Of a stretch of DNA of 13,976 nucleotides, positions 8,066-13,976 are shown in pieces. The notes beneath the pieces are model-generated. The model saw nothing but the letters and a program-made list of their open reading frames with translations, was not told the origin of the DNA and searched no databases. Position 1 is the first letter of the stretch. The number at the start of each line of letters is the position of its first letter. Location of the stretch: contig DHWG01000170.1 in assembly GCA_002413075.1 (NCBI GenBank), positions 22,849-36,824 on the forward strand. Direction: 5' to 3'. The translations under genes and the position numbers were made by a program. The DNA comes from Desulfosporosinus sp. UBA5188. Its GTDB lineage: Bacteria; Bacillota; Desulfitobacteriia; Desulfitobacteriales; Desulfitobacteriaceae.

Positions 8066-8102
8066 AAAGCAATGGCCCTGTCTCGTTCCTTACAGCCTAT
8101 TC

Positions 8103-9272
8103 TTAAGGCTTCTGCAGAAACTGCTGAATACGACGCACAGCTTCTTGCAATACGATTTCATCTTGAACCATAGCCACGCGTACATACCCCTCACCATGCT
8201 CTCCGAAGGCAACCCCCGGCACCACGACCACACCCGCTTCACGAGCCAAAGCAATCGCGAAGGAAAGTGAGTCTTGTGCTGTGGGCACAGGCGCCCAGAT
8301 AAACATTGAACCCTGTGGGCTTGGCATTTTCCAACCCGCTAGAGCACACCCCTTAATTAGAACATCCCGACGTCTTTCATAAGCGCTTCGGTTTTCTTCA
8401 ACCGAAGTCTGAGCAGAACTAAGCGCGTAAGCCCCCGCTGTCAAGACTGGACGGAATACGCCATAATCGATGTTCGCTTTGAGTTGTGCTAGATTTCTAA
8501 TAACCTCAGAATTTCCTACTACGAACCCTAAGCGAGCTCCGGCTAAATTATACGTTTTGGAGACGGAATGAAATTCAATTCCGACGTCTCTAGCCCCTTT
8601 AGCTTGCAAAAAACTCACGGGGCTATACCCGTCAAACGCTAATTCGGAATAAGCCGCATCGTGACAAATGAGAAGATCGTTCAATTGAGCGAACTCTACC
8701 ACGTCCTCAAAAAACGAAAGAGGCGCCACGGCTGCCGTGGGGTTATTCGGATAATTCAAGAACATTAATTTTGCTTTCCGGGCTAGATCCGGATCTATTT
8801 GCTTGAGGTCCGGTAAAAATCCATTCTTCTCCAGAAGCGGCATCGCAACTTTCTCACCACCCGCCAACATAAGACCCGCGGTATAAATTGGATAGCCTGG
8901 ATCTGGAATCAAGGCTAAATCACCCGGATCAATATACGCTAAAAAAATATGGGCCAGCCCATCCTGTGACCCCATGAGCGGCAAAACTTCAGTTTCAGGA
9001 TCCAATAACACCCCAAATCGCTCTAAATACCACTCAGCACAAGCCTTTCGGAAATTGGCCGTTCCACGAGTCAAGGTATAGCCAAATTGGGAATCGTCCA
9101 GAACCCCTTGGCTAAGAATCTCACGGATTTCTAAGGCGGGCGCTCGGTCTGGACTGCCAATGCTCAGATTAATTAAATGTTTTCCTGCTTTCTCCAATTC
9201 CCGTCTCAAATTATCCATTTCACTAAAAACTGAGGCTCCCAGACTATCAAGACGCTTTGAGGGTATTAGCAT
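8103..9272 (-). CDS. PLP-dependent class I/II aminotransferase (LL-diaminopimelate aminotransferase-like)
   Basis: A 389-residue fold-type I aminotransferase. It swaps an amino group between an amino acid and a 2-oxo acid using pyridoxal phosphate in the cytoplasm. The PLP motifs are all present: GSQDGLAHIF (101-110) for phosphate contact, YPNNPTAAVA (174-183), HDAAYSE (204-210) with Asp205 near the pyridine nitrogen, the Schiff-base lysine Lys239 in SVSKTYNLAGARLGF, and Arg365 in YVRVAM for the substrate carboxylate. NPTAAVA instead of the commoner NPTGA occurs, as I recall, in LL-DAP aminotransferase-like members, but this alone cannot fix the substrate. Aspartate, alanine or aromatic aminotransferase are alternatives. 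The ATG follows AAGGAG by about eight bases. It lies 29 bases after the lipoprotein gene, likely co-transcribed, and ends at the terminator 8021-8065. Confidence 0.9.
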   Translation of the reverse strand: MLIPSKRLDSLGASVFSEMDNLRRELEKAGKHLINLSIGSPDRAPALEIREILSQGVLDDSQFGYTLTRGTANFRKACAEWYLERFGVLLDPETEVLPLMGSQDGLAHIFLAYIDPGDLALIPDPGYPIYTAGLMLAGGEKVAMPLLEKNGFLPDLKQIDPDLARKAKLMFLNYPNNPTAAVAPLSFFEDVVEFAQLNDLLICHDAAYSELAFDGYSPVSFLQAKGARDVGIEFHSVSKTYNLAGARLGFVVGNSEVIRNLAQLKANIDYGVFRPVLTAGAYALSSAQTSVEENRSAYERRRDVLIKGCALAGWKMPSPQGSMFIWAPVPTAQDSLSFAIALAREAGVVVVPGVAFGEHGEGYVRVAMVQDEIVLQEAVRRIQQFLQKP

Positions 9273-9301
9273 ATTCCCACTCCTTATTGCCCAGATAGCA
9301 A

Positions 9302-9982
9302 CTATTTTTTACTGACCTCTGGCTCTCCATAGTTCACGCCTAAGGTGTCTACTGTGACGCTTTTCATAACCTGGCTTTGGTTTGGTTTATCGTTTTTATC
9401 CCTTGGAGTGTTCACAATTTTGTCCACGGTCTCCATGCCGCTGGTCACCTTACCAAAGGCTGCATAATCTTGGTCCAAGGTTGGCGCAGACTTAACCACG
9501 ATGAAAAATTGGGAACCGGCAGAGTTAGGCTCTGAAGTTCTACCCATGGATATCACGCCACGTTCATGCTTCAGATTATTGACAAAACCATTGCTCGTAA
9601 ATTCGCCCTTAATACTATAACCTGGTCCACCCATACCCGTTCCATTGGGATCACCACCTTGGATCATGAATTCAGGAATCACGCGATGAAAGACGAGTCC
9701 ATTATAAAATCCTTTATTCACCAAAGAAATAAAGCTTTTCACAGTATTTGGAGCAACTGTTGGGTAGAGTTCTATCTTTATCTGTTCTTCATTGGCCATC
9801 GTAATCGTTACCACTGGATTGTTTTTTGACGTCAGTGTCACCGAACTCGCATCACCTTGAGGTTGTACATTATCCTTGGGGGCTGGTGTTGTGGATTTAT
9901 TTGGGGTTTGAGCTCCACACCCAAGGCTCGTCAAGATGACTGCTAGTAATGAAATTAACAACGCCCACCGAAACTTTTTCAT
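9302..9982 (-). CDS. Cyclophilin-type peptidyl-prolyl cis-trans isomerase lipoprotein
   Basis: A 226-residue secreted lipoprotein with a cyclophilin domain, predicted to speed proline isomerisation of proteins folding outside the membrane. The signal peptide is MKKFRW followed by a hydrophobic stretch to the lipobox SLGC, with Cys22 as the lipid-modified residue. Ser at -3 is somewhat unusual. A Pro/Thr/Gln-rich linker (about 24-48) leads to the domain at about 55-217. Active-site features are FHRVIPEFMIQGGD (98-111, catalytic Arg100), GSQFFIV (156-162) and the FGKV core. At the position of the human cyclophilin A tryptophan that contacts cyclosporin there appears to be Thr168 (PTLDQDY), as judged by eye. 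The ATG follows GGAGA by nine bases. It precedes the aminotransferase by 29 bases and follows the ABC permease gene by 123 bases. Confidence 0.94.
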   Translation of the reverse strand: MKKFRWALLISLLAVILTSLGCGAQTPNKSTTPAPKDNVQPQGDASSVTLTSKNNPVVTITMANEEQIKIELYPTVAPNTVKSFISLVNKGFYNGLVFHRVIPEFMIQGGDPNGTGMGGPGYSIKGEFTSNGFVNNLKHERGVISMGRTSEPNSAGSQFFIVVKSAPTLDQDYAAFGKVTSGMETVDKIVNTPRDKNDKPNQSQVMKSVTVDTLGVNYGEPEVSKK

Positions 9983-10042
9983 AGCTTTACATCTCCCATC
10001 AATTCTCCAAGCGAAATTCCTGACCTATAAGCCAGCATCTAC

Positions 10043-10068
10043 TATATATCGTTATTATATATCGTTAT
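10043..10068. repeat. Perfect 13-bp tandem repeat upstream of the cyclophilin gene
   Basis: TATATATCGTTAT occurs twice without gap or mismatch (10043-10055 and 10056-10068). It lies 61-86 bases before the lipoprotein start, in the 123-base gap after the permease gene. The - strand over the repeat contains TATAAT (10054-10059) and TATAAC (10064-10069); the latter stands 18 bases from TTGCCA (10088-10093). The repeat may therefore be part of a promoter and a direct-repeat binding site. Confidence 0.7.
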
Positions 10069-10093
10069 ACTATACCACATACTAAATTGGCAA
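10064..10093 (-). promoter_or_regulatory. Candidate promoter of the cyclophilin/aminotransferase unit
   Basis: On the - strand TTGCCA (10088-10093) and TATAAC (10064-10069) are separated by 18 bases. The -10 falls inside the second copy of the tandem repeat. No terminator is visible after the permease gene, so read-through from the efflux operon is an alternative source of transcript. Confidence 0.35.
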
Positions 10094-10105
10094 ACGATCT
10101 CCCTC

Positions 10106-11248
10106 TTAATCCAATGTTTTCTTAAACTTTTTAGAGGCAATTGCCAGTAGGATGATGGCAAAGGCACATAACGTGAGCGAGTCCTGCCAAAGATACTCAA
10201 TTCCCACCCCTTTGAGGAAGATACCCCGTACGATTTTCAGAAAATACGTTAGTGGTAATAGGCCTCCCAAGATTTGTAACAACTTAGGCATTGTTTCCCT
10301 AGGAAAGATAAAACCGGATAAAAGAATTGACGGCAAGAGTATAATGAAGGTCATTTGCATGGCCTGAAGCTGAGTCTTTGCGATGCTAGAGATCAGGAGT
10401 CCAATGGCCAGAATAGTCACTAGGAAAAGAGTGGCCAGCAAGAAAAGAAGCGGAATGCTGCCGACCGGCACAACGCCGAACCAGAAAATGCCTGTTAACA
10501 TAATCAGAGACATAGACACAAATCCGATAACTACGTAGGGAAGAAGCTTACCCAACATTAATTCCAGGGGGAGAATCGGGGTCACAACCAATTGTTCCAT
10601 GGTGCCGCGTTCCTTCTCCCGCACAATGGAAAATGAAGTCAGCATGGCAATCACACTTTGCAGGATTAGACCGATTAAGGCTGGAATGTTAAACACCCTA
10701 GATCTCATGTCTGGGTTGTACCAAACCCTAGTTACCAGATTAAGTGGCAATTCCAAGCCTGTTGCAGTGCCCCTAGCTACAAGTCGCTCACTCTGAAGTT
10801 CCAGAGATTTATTCAGACCAAGCATTTGAACCGCCGACATAACCGCCCGAGCCACGGTGGGATCTGACCCATCGACCAAAACCTGAACGTTGGCCTGTTC
10901 CATACCCTGAATTTTCTTGCCAAAGTCCGGAGGGATAATGACGGCTGCTCGCGCTTTCCCACTGTCCAGATACCCCTCAATTTCTTGGTAACCTTGAACG
11001 TAGTTATCGGGATCCATATACTGAGTATTTCGAATGGAAGTAATCAATTCCCTGCTATCGGCCGTTTGGGCTTGGTCCCAAACTACCGTGGGAAGATGCT
11101 CAACATTCGTGTTGATGGCATAGCCAAAAATGATCAGCATCACAATCGGCAAGGCTATGGCCATGATTAGGCTGGCACGATCTCGAAGAATATGAATGAA
11201 TTCCTTCTTCAGGACCGCTCCAAAACGCACCCAGACAAAGCGTTGCAT
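10106..11248 (-). CDS. ABC-2 type export permease (YbhR/YhhJ-like)
   Basis: A 380-residue membrane component of an ABC exporter. TM1 is at about 26-46 and is followed by a large external domain (about 47-185). A cluster of five further helices follows to the C-terminus, the layout of ABC2_membrane_3/YbhR-YhhJ permeases. The cytoplasmic motif after TM2, REKERGTMEQLVVTPI (210-225), and SGFIFPRETMP are characteristic. The start ATG at 11248 overlaps the stop of the ATPase gene by one base (TAATG), so the two are translated together. It is the last gene of tetR, adaptor, ATPase, permease. Only one permease gene is present, so a homodimer is expected, unlike E. coli YbhF/YbhS/YbhR with two permeases. 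Substrate unknown, probably a drug or other hydrophobic compound. Confidence 0.93.
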   Translation of the reverse strand: MQRFVWVRFGAVLKKEFIHILRDRASLIMAIALPIVMLIIFGYAINTNVEHLPTVVWDQAQTADSRELITSIRNTQYMDPDNYVQGYQEIEGYLDSGKARAAVIIPPDFGKKIQGMEQANVQVLVDGSDPTVARAVMSAVQMLGLNKSLELQSERLVARGTATGLELPLNLVTRVWYNPDMRSRVFNIPALIGLILQSVIAMLTSFSIVREKERGTMEQLVVTPILPLELMLGKLLPYVVIGFVSMSLIMLTGIFWFGVVPVGSIPLLFLLATLFLVTILAIGLLISSIAKTQLQAMQMTFIILLPSILLSGFIFPRETMPKLLQILGGLLPLTYFLKIVRGIFLKGVGIEYLWQDSLTLCAFAIILLAIASKKFKKTLD

Positions 11249-12021
11249 TAGCCTCGCCCTCCTTTTTTCAGAGCCAGGTTGCGAGGGTCATCCGAGGCTT
11301 CATGTTCGACATAATAGATGAAGAGATCATCCAAATTATCCTTCGCTTCACTTTTCTTCATATCCTCAGGAGATCCAAAAGCGATGAGTCGTCCGTAGAA
11401 GACAAAGCCCAGATAATCGCACGTGTCCGCTTCATCCATGTAGTGGGTGCTGACCAGAACCGTCATACCCTCTTTCGCCAGCTTATGAATCAAGTCCCAG
11501 AACACTCGTCGGGTGACGGGGTCCACCCCAGCTGTTGGTTCATCAAGGATGAGCAGTTGTGGATTATGGAGCAAAGCACAGCCTAAGGCCACCCGTTGCT
11601 TCCAACCACCAGAGAGCGCAGCGACCAGTTGTGACGTTCTGTCTCCCAAGCCGATTAGTTCAATGACCCGCGTTTTCTCGGCTCGAGCCATCTTCCCCTG
11701 GAGGTTGTATACCCCAGCATAAAAATCAAGATTCTCGCCCACTGTTAAATCATCATATAAACTAAATTTTTGGGACATATAACCGATCCGTTGTTTGATT
11801 TCCTCAGGTTGAGTCAGGACGTCAAAACCAAGCACGGTTGCTTGACCCTCAGTCGGCACCAAGACGCCACATAACATACGAATAATCGTCGTCTTACCGG
11901 ACCCATTCGGTCCGACAAAACCCATTATTTTTCCGGGAGGGATCTGAAAAGTTACCCCTTGAACCGCCGTATAGTTTCCAAACCGTTTGACCAAGCCCTG
12001 ACAATCGATGGCCAAATTCAT
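11248..12021 (-). CDS. ABC transporter ATP-binding protein (YbhF/drug-export type)
   Basis: A single nucleotide-binding domain of 257 residues from ATG 12021. Motifs, numbered from this ATG: Walker A GPNGSGKTT (37-45), Q-loop Gln84, signature LSGGWKQR (136-143), Walker B LLILDEP (156-162), D-loop GVD, H-loop His193. The signature has Trp where LSGGQ has Gln. I recall this variation in YbhF/DrrA-like exporters. Start choice: GAGGAG lies eight bases before ATG 12021, while the GTG nine bases further up abuts the same site and cannot use it. It follows the adaptor stop by 13 bases, with the ribosome binding site overlapping that stop region, and overlaps the permease start by one base. It should energise the permease in the inner leaflet. 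Confidence 0.95.
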   Translation of the reverse strand: MNLAIDCQGLVKRFGNYTAVQGVTFQIPPGKIMGFVGPNGSGKTTIIRMLCGVLVPTEGQATVLGFDVLTQPEEIKQRIGYMSQKFSLYDDLTVGENLDFYAGVYNLQGKMARAEKTRVIELIGLGDRTSQLVAALSGGWKQRVALGCALLHNPQLLILDEPTAGVDPVTRRVFWDLIHKLAKEGMTVLVSTHYMDEADTCDYLGFVFYGRLIAFGSPEDMKKSEAKDNLDDLFIYYVEHEASDDPRNLALKKGGRG

Positions 12022-12034
12022 GTTCCTCACTCCT

Positions 12035-13054
12035 CTATTGCAGGGTCACATCTGCCGGCATACCCGCTTTTAATTGTTCTTTACCTTCGGTAATACGGAT
12101 TTTGACGGCATAAACCGTAGTGGTTCTTTCTTCTTTTGTTTGTACATTTTTAGGTGTGAATTCGGCCTGGTTGCTAACGTATAGAATTTCTCCATTAAAC
12201 GTTTTATTCGAGTAAGAATCCACAGCAATAGAAACTGTCCCGCCCACTTTCACCTGGTTTAGCTTGGCTTCGGGGATAAATACTTTGATCCATAGATCAT
12301 TGGGGTCAAGAATCGTGACCAGCGTTGTTCCGGGGTTAACAACTTGACCTAACTGGACATGCTTGTAGATCACCTGACCACTGGCTGGGCTCTTAATCGT
12401 TAATTTGGATAACGTCAGTTCTGCCGCTTTAACAGATTGAGCGACGATATCGACGGCCGCTTGTTGCGCCTTAATGGTGGGCTGTGTATTACCCGCTAAA
12501 GCTTGGTCGATGCTAGCCTGAACGGCGTTAACATTAGCCAGTGCCCCCTGATACTGAGCTTTGACGGTATCGCGTTTGTTGCGCTGCGCATCCACCATCT
12601 GTTGACTTATGGCATGATCATCCAAGAGTTTTTGATTATCTGTAAGGTTATTCTCTTCGAACTTTACATTGAGAGCCAGTCCCGCTGCATTGGCGTTCGC
12701 TTGAGCCAACAAGCCCTTAAGGCGGCGGATTTCTTCCGACCGCGCCCCTCCCATGAGATCATCAAGTTTGGCCTGTGCCTGAATCTGTTGGGCCTTAGCG
12801 GTCTCTAAGGAAATTTTCGCCTGACTGTCCTCCAGTTTGGCAACGATGTCACCAACTTTGATCGTTTGACCTTCCTGAAGCGGTAAGTCAACGATCCGAC
12901 CGCCCAACTCAGGTTGCACCGGAAGATCCGTCCCTTCAATGGTCCCGGAATACGTAATAGTCGCAACGGGGCGGTTCATATACTGGTTCCCCAAGAAGAT
13001 TGACAGGCTGATAATTGCCAGAACAACAACAATGACTACAAGTTTCTTTTTCAT
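12035..13054 (-). CDS. HlyD/YbhG-family efflux adaptor (membrane fusion protein)
   Basis: A 339-residue periplasmic-adaptor-type protein anchored by one N-terminal helix (about 4-22). The first half of the lipoyl-like domain is at 46-76 (PELGGRIVDLPLQEGQTIKVGD). A long Ala/Gln-rich coiled-coil hairpin follows (about 77-215, turning near DDHAISQQMVDAQR). The second lipoyl half is at 217-250 (LTIKSPASGQVI, LGQVVNPGTTLVTIL). A beta-barrel domain closes the protein, with AGMPADVTL at the end. It partners the ABC ATPase and permease encoded next. GGAGGAG precedes the ATG by five bases. tetR lies 57 bases upstream on the same strand. In a single-membrane cell it would act at the outer face without a TolC partner. 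In a two-membrane Firmicute it would bridge to an outer-membrane channel, and none is encoded here. Confidence 0.94.
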   Translation of the reverse strand: MKKKLVVIVVVLAIISLSIFLGNQYMNRPVATITYSGTIEGTDLPVQPELGGRIVDLPLQEGQTIKVGDIVAKLEDSQAKISLETAKAQQIQAQAKLDDLMGGARSEEIRRLKGLLAQANANAAGLALNVKFEENNLTDNQKLLDDHAISQQMVDAQRNKRDTVKAQYQGALANVNAVQASIDQALAGNTQPTIKAQQAAVDIVAQSVKAAELTLSKLTIKSPASGQVIYKHVQLGQVVNPGTTLVTILDPNDLWIKVFIPEAKLNQVKVGGTVSIAVDSYSNKTFNGEILYVSNQAEFTPKNVQTKEERTTTVYAVKIRITEGKEQLKAGMPADVTLQ

Positions 13055-13111
13055 ACTTTCTCCTCCCGCTCCCTAAGACTCAAGACTGTGCCATGAGCTC
13101 GTTCTTCTTTT

Positions 13112-13738
13112 CTAACGCGCCAGACCATGCAAAAAGAGATCAAGAATATTACCCGCGGCCTCATCCATAGTTCGTTCCGGAGATAAACCTAACATAACAT
13201 GACCAAATAATCCGTAAAACATGACCATCCCCATAAAACTCCGCATAGTGGGCAGAAACGGTAGGTCTTTAAAATCTCCCCGCTCGACTCCTTTTTCAAA
13301 CCAAGGCCTTATAATGCTTATCCCCTGCCCTAAGACTCCTTTAAACAACGCCTCCCGGACTTCGCTGTGATACTGTGCTTCTGCAAACATGAGACGAATT
13401 AGAGCGTCGTTTTCCTTGATGAGTCCCAAACGGTTCCACAGAAAACACCGGAAAAATTCCGTCGGTGTATCCCCTACGTGTTCTTTGTCGAGCTGAATCA
13501 ACCCTTCTAGAACTTTAGGCTCTAAAACGGCAATCAGCAAGTCCTTCTTGGTGGGAAAATGTCGGAAAATCGTCCCTTCTGCGACTCCTGCTGCACGAGC
13601 TATTTCTGCTGTCGTTGAGCCATTATAGCCTTTTTTAGCAAAGATTTTGAGGCCTGCTTCAAGGATATCTTGTCGCCTTTGTTCCACTGTTTTTCTTTTT
13701 TGATTTCCGTGTATTTTAGTATCTCGGTTTGAGTTCAT
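13112..13738 (-). CDS. TetR/AcrR family transcriptional regulator (likely autorepressor of the efflux operon)
   Basis: A 208-residue repressor from ATG 13738. The N-terminal TetR DNA-binding domain (about 16-72) reads RRQDILEAGLKIFAKKGYNG, then the helix-turn-helix STTAEIARAAGVAEGTIFRHF (41-61) and TKKDLL. The C-terminal helical ligand domain (about 80-205) is too divergent to predict an effector. Start choice: GGAGG lies five bases before ATG 13738, while the in-frame GTG at 13765 has no site. It is the first gene of the unit, 57 bases before the HlyD gene, and its own promoter is overlapped by a TGAGT/ACTCA dyad. The simplest model is repression of its own operon, relieved by a transported compound. 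The order TetR, HlyD, ATPase, permease resembles E. coli CecR-YbhGFSR. Confidence 0.93.
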   Translation of the reverse strand: MNSNRDTKIHGNQKRKTVEQRRQDILEAGLKIFAKKGYNGSTTAEIARAAGVAEGTIFRHFPTKKDLLIAVLEPKVLEGLIQLDKEHVGDTPTEFFRCFLWNRLGLIKENDALIRLMFAEAQYHSEVREALFKGVLGQGISIIRPWFEKGVERGDFKDLPFLPTMRSFMGMVMFYGLFGHVMLGLSPERTMDEAAGNILDLFLHGLAR

Positions 13739-13779
13739 AGGGTCCTCCAAAATTCTAGAATTCACAAATTAAATTTTAA

Positions 13780-13795
13780 TGAGTGATTACTCACT
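13780..13795. promoter_or_regulatory. Probable TetR operator (two interleaved dyads)
   Basis: TGAGT/ACTCA (13780-13784 with 13789-13793) and AGTGA/TCACT (13782-13786 with 13791-13795) are both perfect inverted repeats with 4-base centres, interleaved in 16 bases. The site begins four bases downstream of the -10 hexamer and covers the expected transcription start of tetR, a natural place for an autorepressor. Confidence 0.65.
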
Positions 13796-13798
13796 TAT

Positions 13799-13826
13799 AG
13801 AATAACACATGTAAAATTTATGTCAA
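13799..13826 (-). promoter_or_regulatory. tetR-efflux operon promoter
   Basis: On the - strand a consensus -35 TTGACA (13821-13826) is followed after 16 bases by TATTCT (13799-13804, four of six matches to TATAAT). The predicted start falls near 13792, inside the dyad, giving a leader of about 54 bases before ATG 13738. Confidence 0.65.
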
Positions 13827-13845
13827 TCTCAATTAAATAACGGGT

Positions 13846-13898
13846 ATCTTTCTAGGCGCGAATTTTGCGTATAACGCAAAATAGGAAAGATCTGCGCC
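13846..13898. repeat. Structured palindromic block at the right edge
   Basis: The core is a perfect palindrome: ATTTTGCGT (13862-13870), ATA, ACGCAAAAT (13874-13882). It is flanked by two competing sets of arms: ATCTTTC with GAAAGAT (13846-13852 with 13885-13891) and GGCGC with GCGCC (13855-13859 with 13894-13898). It lies upstream of the tetR -35 and outside any gene seen. It could be an operator for a rightward gene beyond the window, or a leader hairpin. The rest of 13899-13976 shows no clear feature. An ATG at 13974-13976 may or may not be a start. Confidence 0.6.
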
Positions 13899-13976
13899 AA
13901 CCTTCCAGAAAAGTCCAAAGCGCCTGCGTTCTCTGGGTTTTTCAAAATACATCAAAAGGAAACCGCGAGCTTAATG

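Noticed and set aside
12022..12030. GTG start for the ABC ATPase
   Set aside because: The GTG directly abuts the only ribosome binding site, while ATG 12021 lies at normal spacing from it.
12503..12808. 101-codon open frame on the + strand
   Set aside because: It lies wholly antisense to the HlyD coiled-coil region, whose family match is unambiguous, and has no ribosome binding site or recognisable domain. Similar antisense frames in tex (4381-4671, 5215-5484), MATE (7065-7328, 7621-7851), GT2 (1780-1995, 2008-2262) and the lipoprotein gene (9566-9829) were rejected for the same reason.
13739..13765. GTG start for TetR
   Set aside because: There is no ribosome binding site upstream, and GGAGG is placed for ATG 13738.
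13905..13936. CCAGA/TCTGG repeat followed by GTTTTTC on the + strand
   Set aside because: The stem is only five pairs with a 22-base loop, and no + strand gene precedes it, so it does not stand as a terminator.
13974..13976. ATG at the very right edge as start of a divergent gene
   Set aside because: The nearest purine-rich site (AAAGGA) is about 13 bases away and no codons follow in the window, so it cannot be supported.

Overview
The window looks like chromosomal DNA of a spore-forming, low-to-mid G+C Firmicute of the Clostridia. My best guess is the Peptococcaceae/Desulfitobacteriaceae group (Desulfosporosinus or Desulfitobacterium-like). This rests on strong AGGAGG-type ribosome binding sites, frequent TTG starts, a spore-type GH18/peptidoglycan-binding hydrolase and the general look of the proteins. 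No search was run, so the taxonomy is a guess. There are 12 protein genes: one on the + strand at the left end and eleven on the - strand. I see no RNA genes, CRISPR arrays, insertion sequences or phage genes.

Layout from left to right. (1) A GH18 hydrolase with a peptidoglycan-binding domain lies on the + strand at 130-1287. A hairpin at 1317-1356 separates it from the convergent neighbour. (2) A three-gene envelope glycosylation unit on the - strand is transcribed in the order GT-C membrane glycosyltransferase (2845-4122), GT2 polyprenyl-phosphate glycosyltransferase (1794-2768), GtrA flippase (1372-1797). The likely scheme is that GT2 loads a sugar on a lipid carrier in the cytoplasm, GtrA flips it, and the GT-C enzyme moves it to an acceptor outside. 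(3) Next come tex (4368-6515) and a MepA-like MATE exporter (6582-7946). The exporter has an extended -10 promoter just upstream. (4) A class I aminotransferase (8103-9272) and a cyclophilin lipoprotein (9302-9982) end in a clear intrinsic terminator at 8021-8065. A perfect 13-bp tandem repeat lies upstream of the lipoprotein gene. (5) A drug-efflux-type operon runs tetR (13112-13738), HlyD/YbhG-like adaptor (12035-13054), ABC ATPase (11248-12021), ABC-2 permease (10106-11248). A good sigma-A-type promoter and two interleaved dyads sit directly in front of tetR, which suggests autoregulation. The right edge (13846-13898) holds a highly structured non-coding block with a perfect 9+3+9 palindrome.

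Start codons were corrected where the ribosome binding site decides: GH18 at ATG 130, GT-C at TTG 4122, ABC ATPase at ATG 12021 and TetR at ATG 13738. Most of the window is ordinary housekeeping and efflux content. I do not see an unmistakable new system. The best leads are the GtrA/GT2/GT-C trio, the structured block at the right edge, the tandem repeat at 10043-10068 and an Asp-to-Asn change in the MATE transporter.
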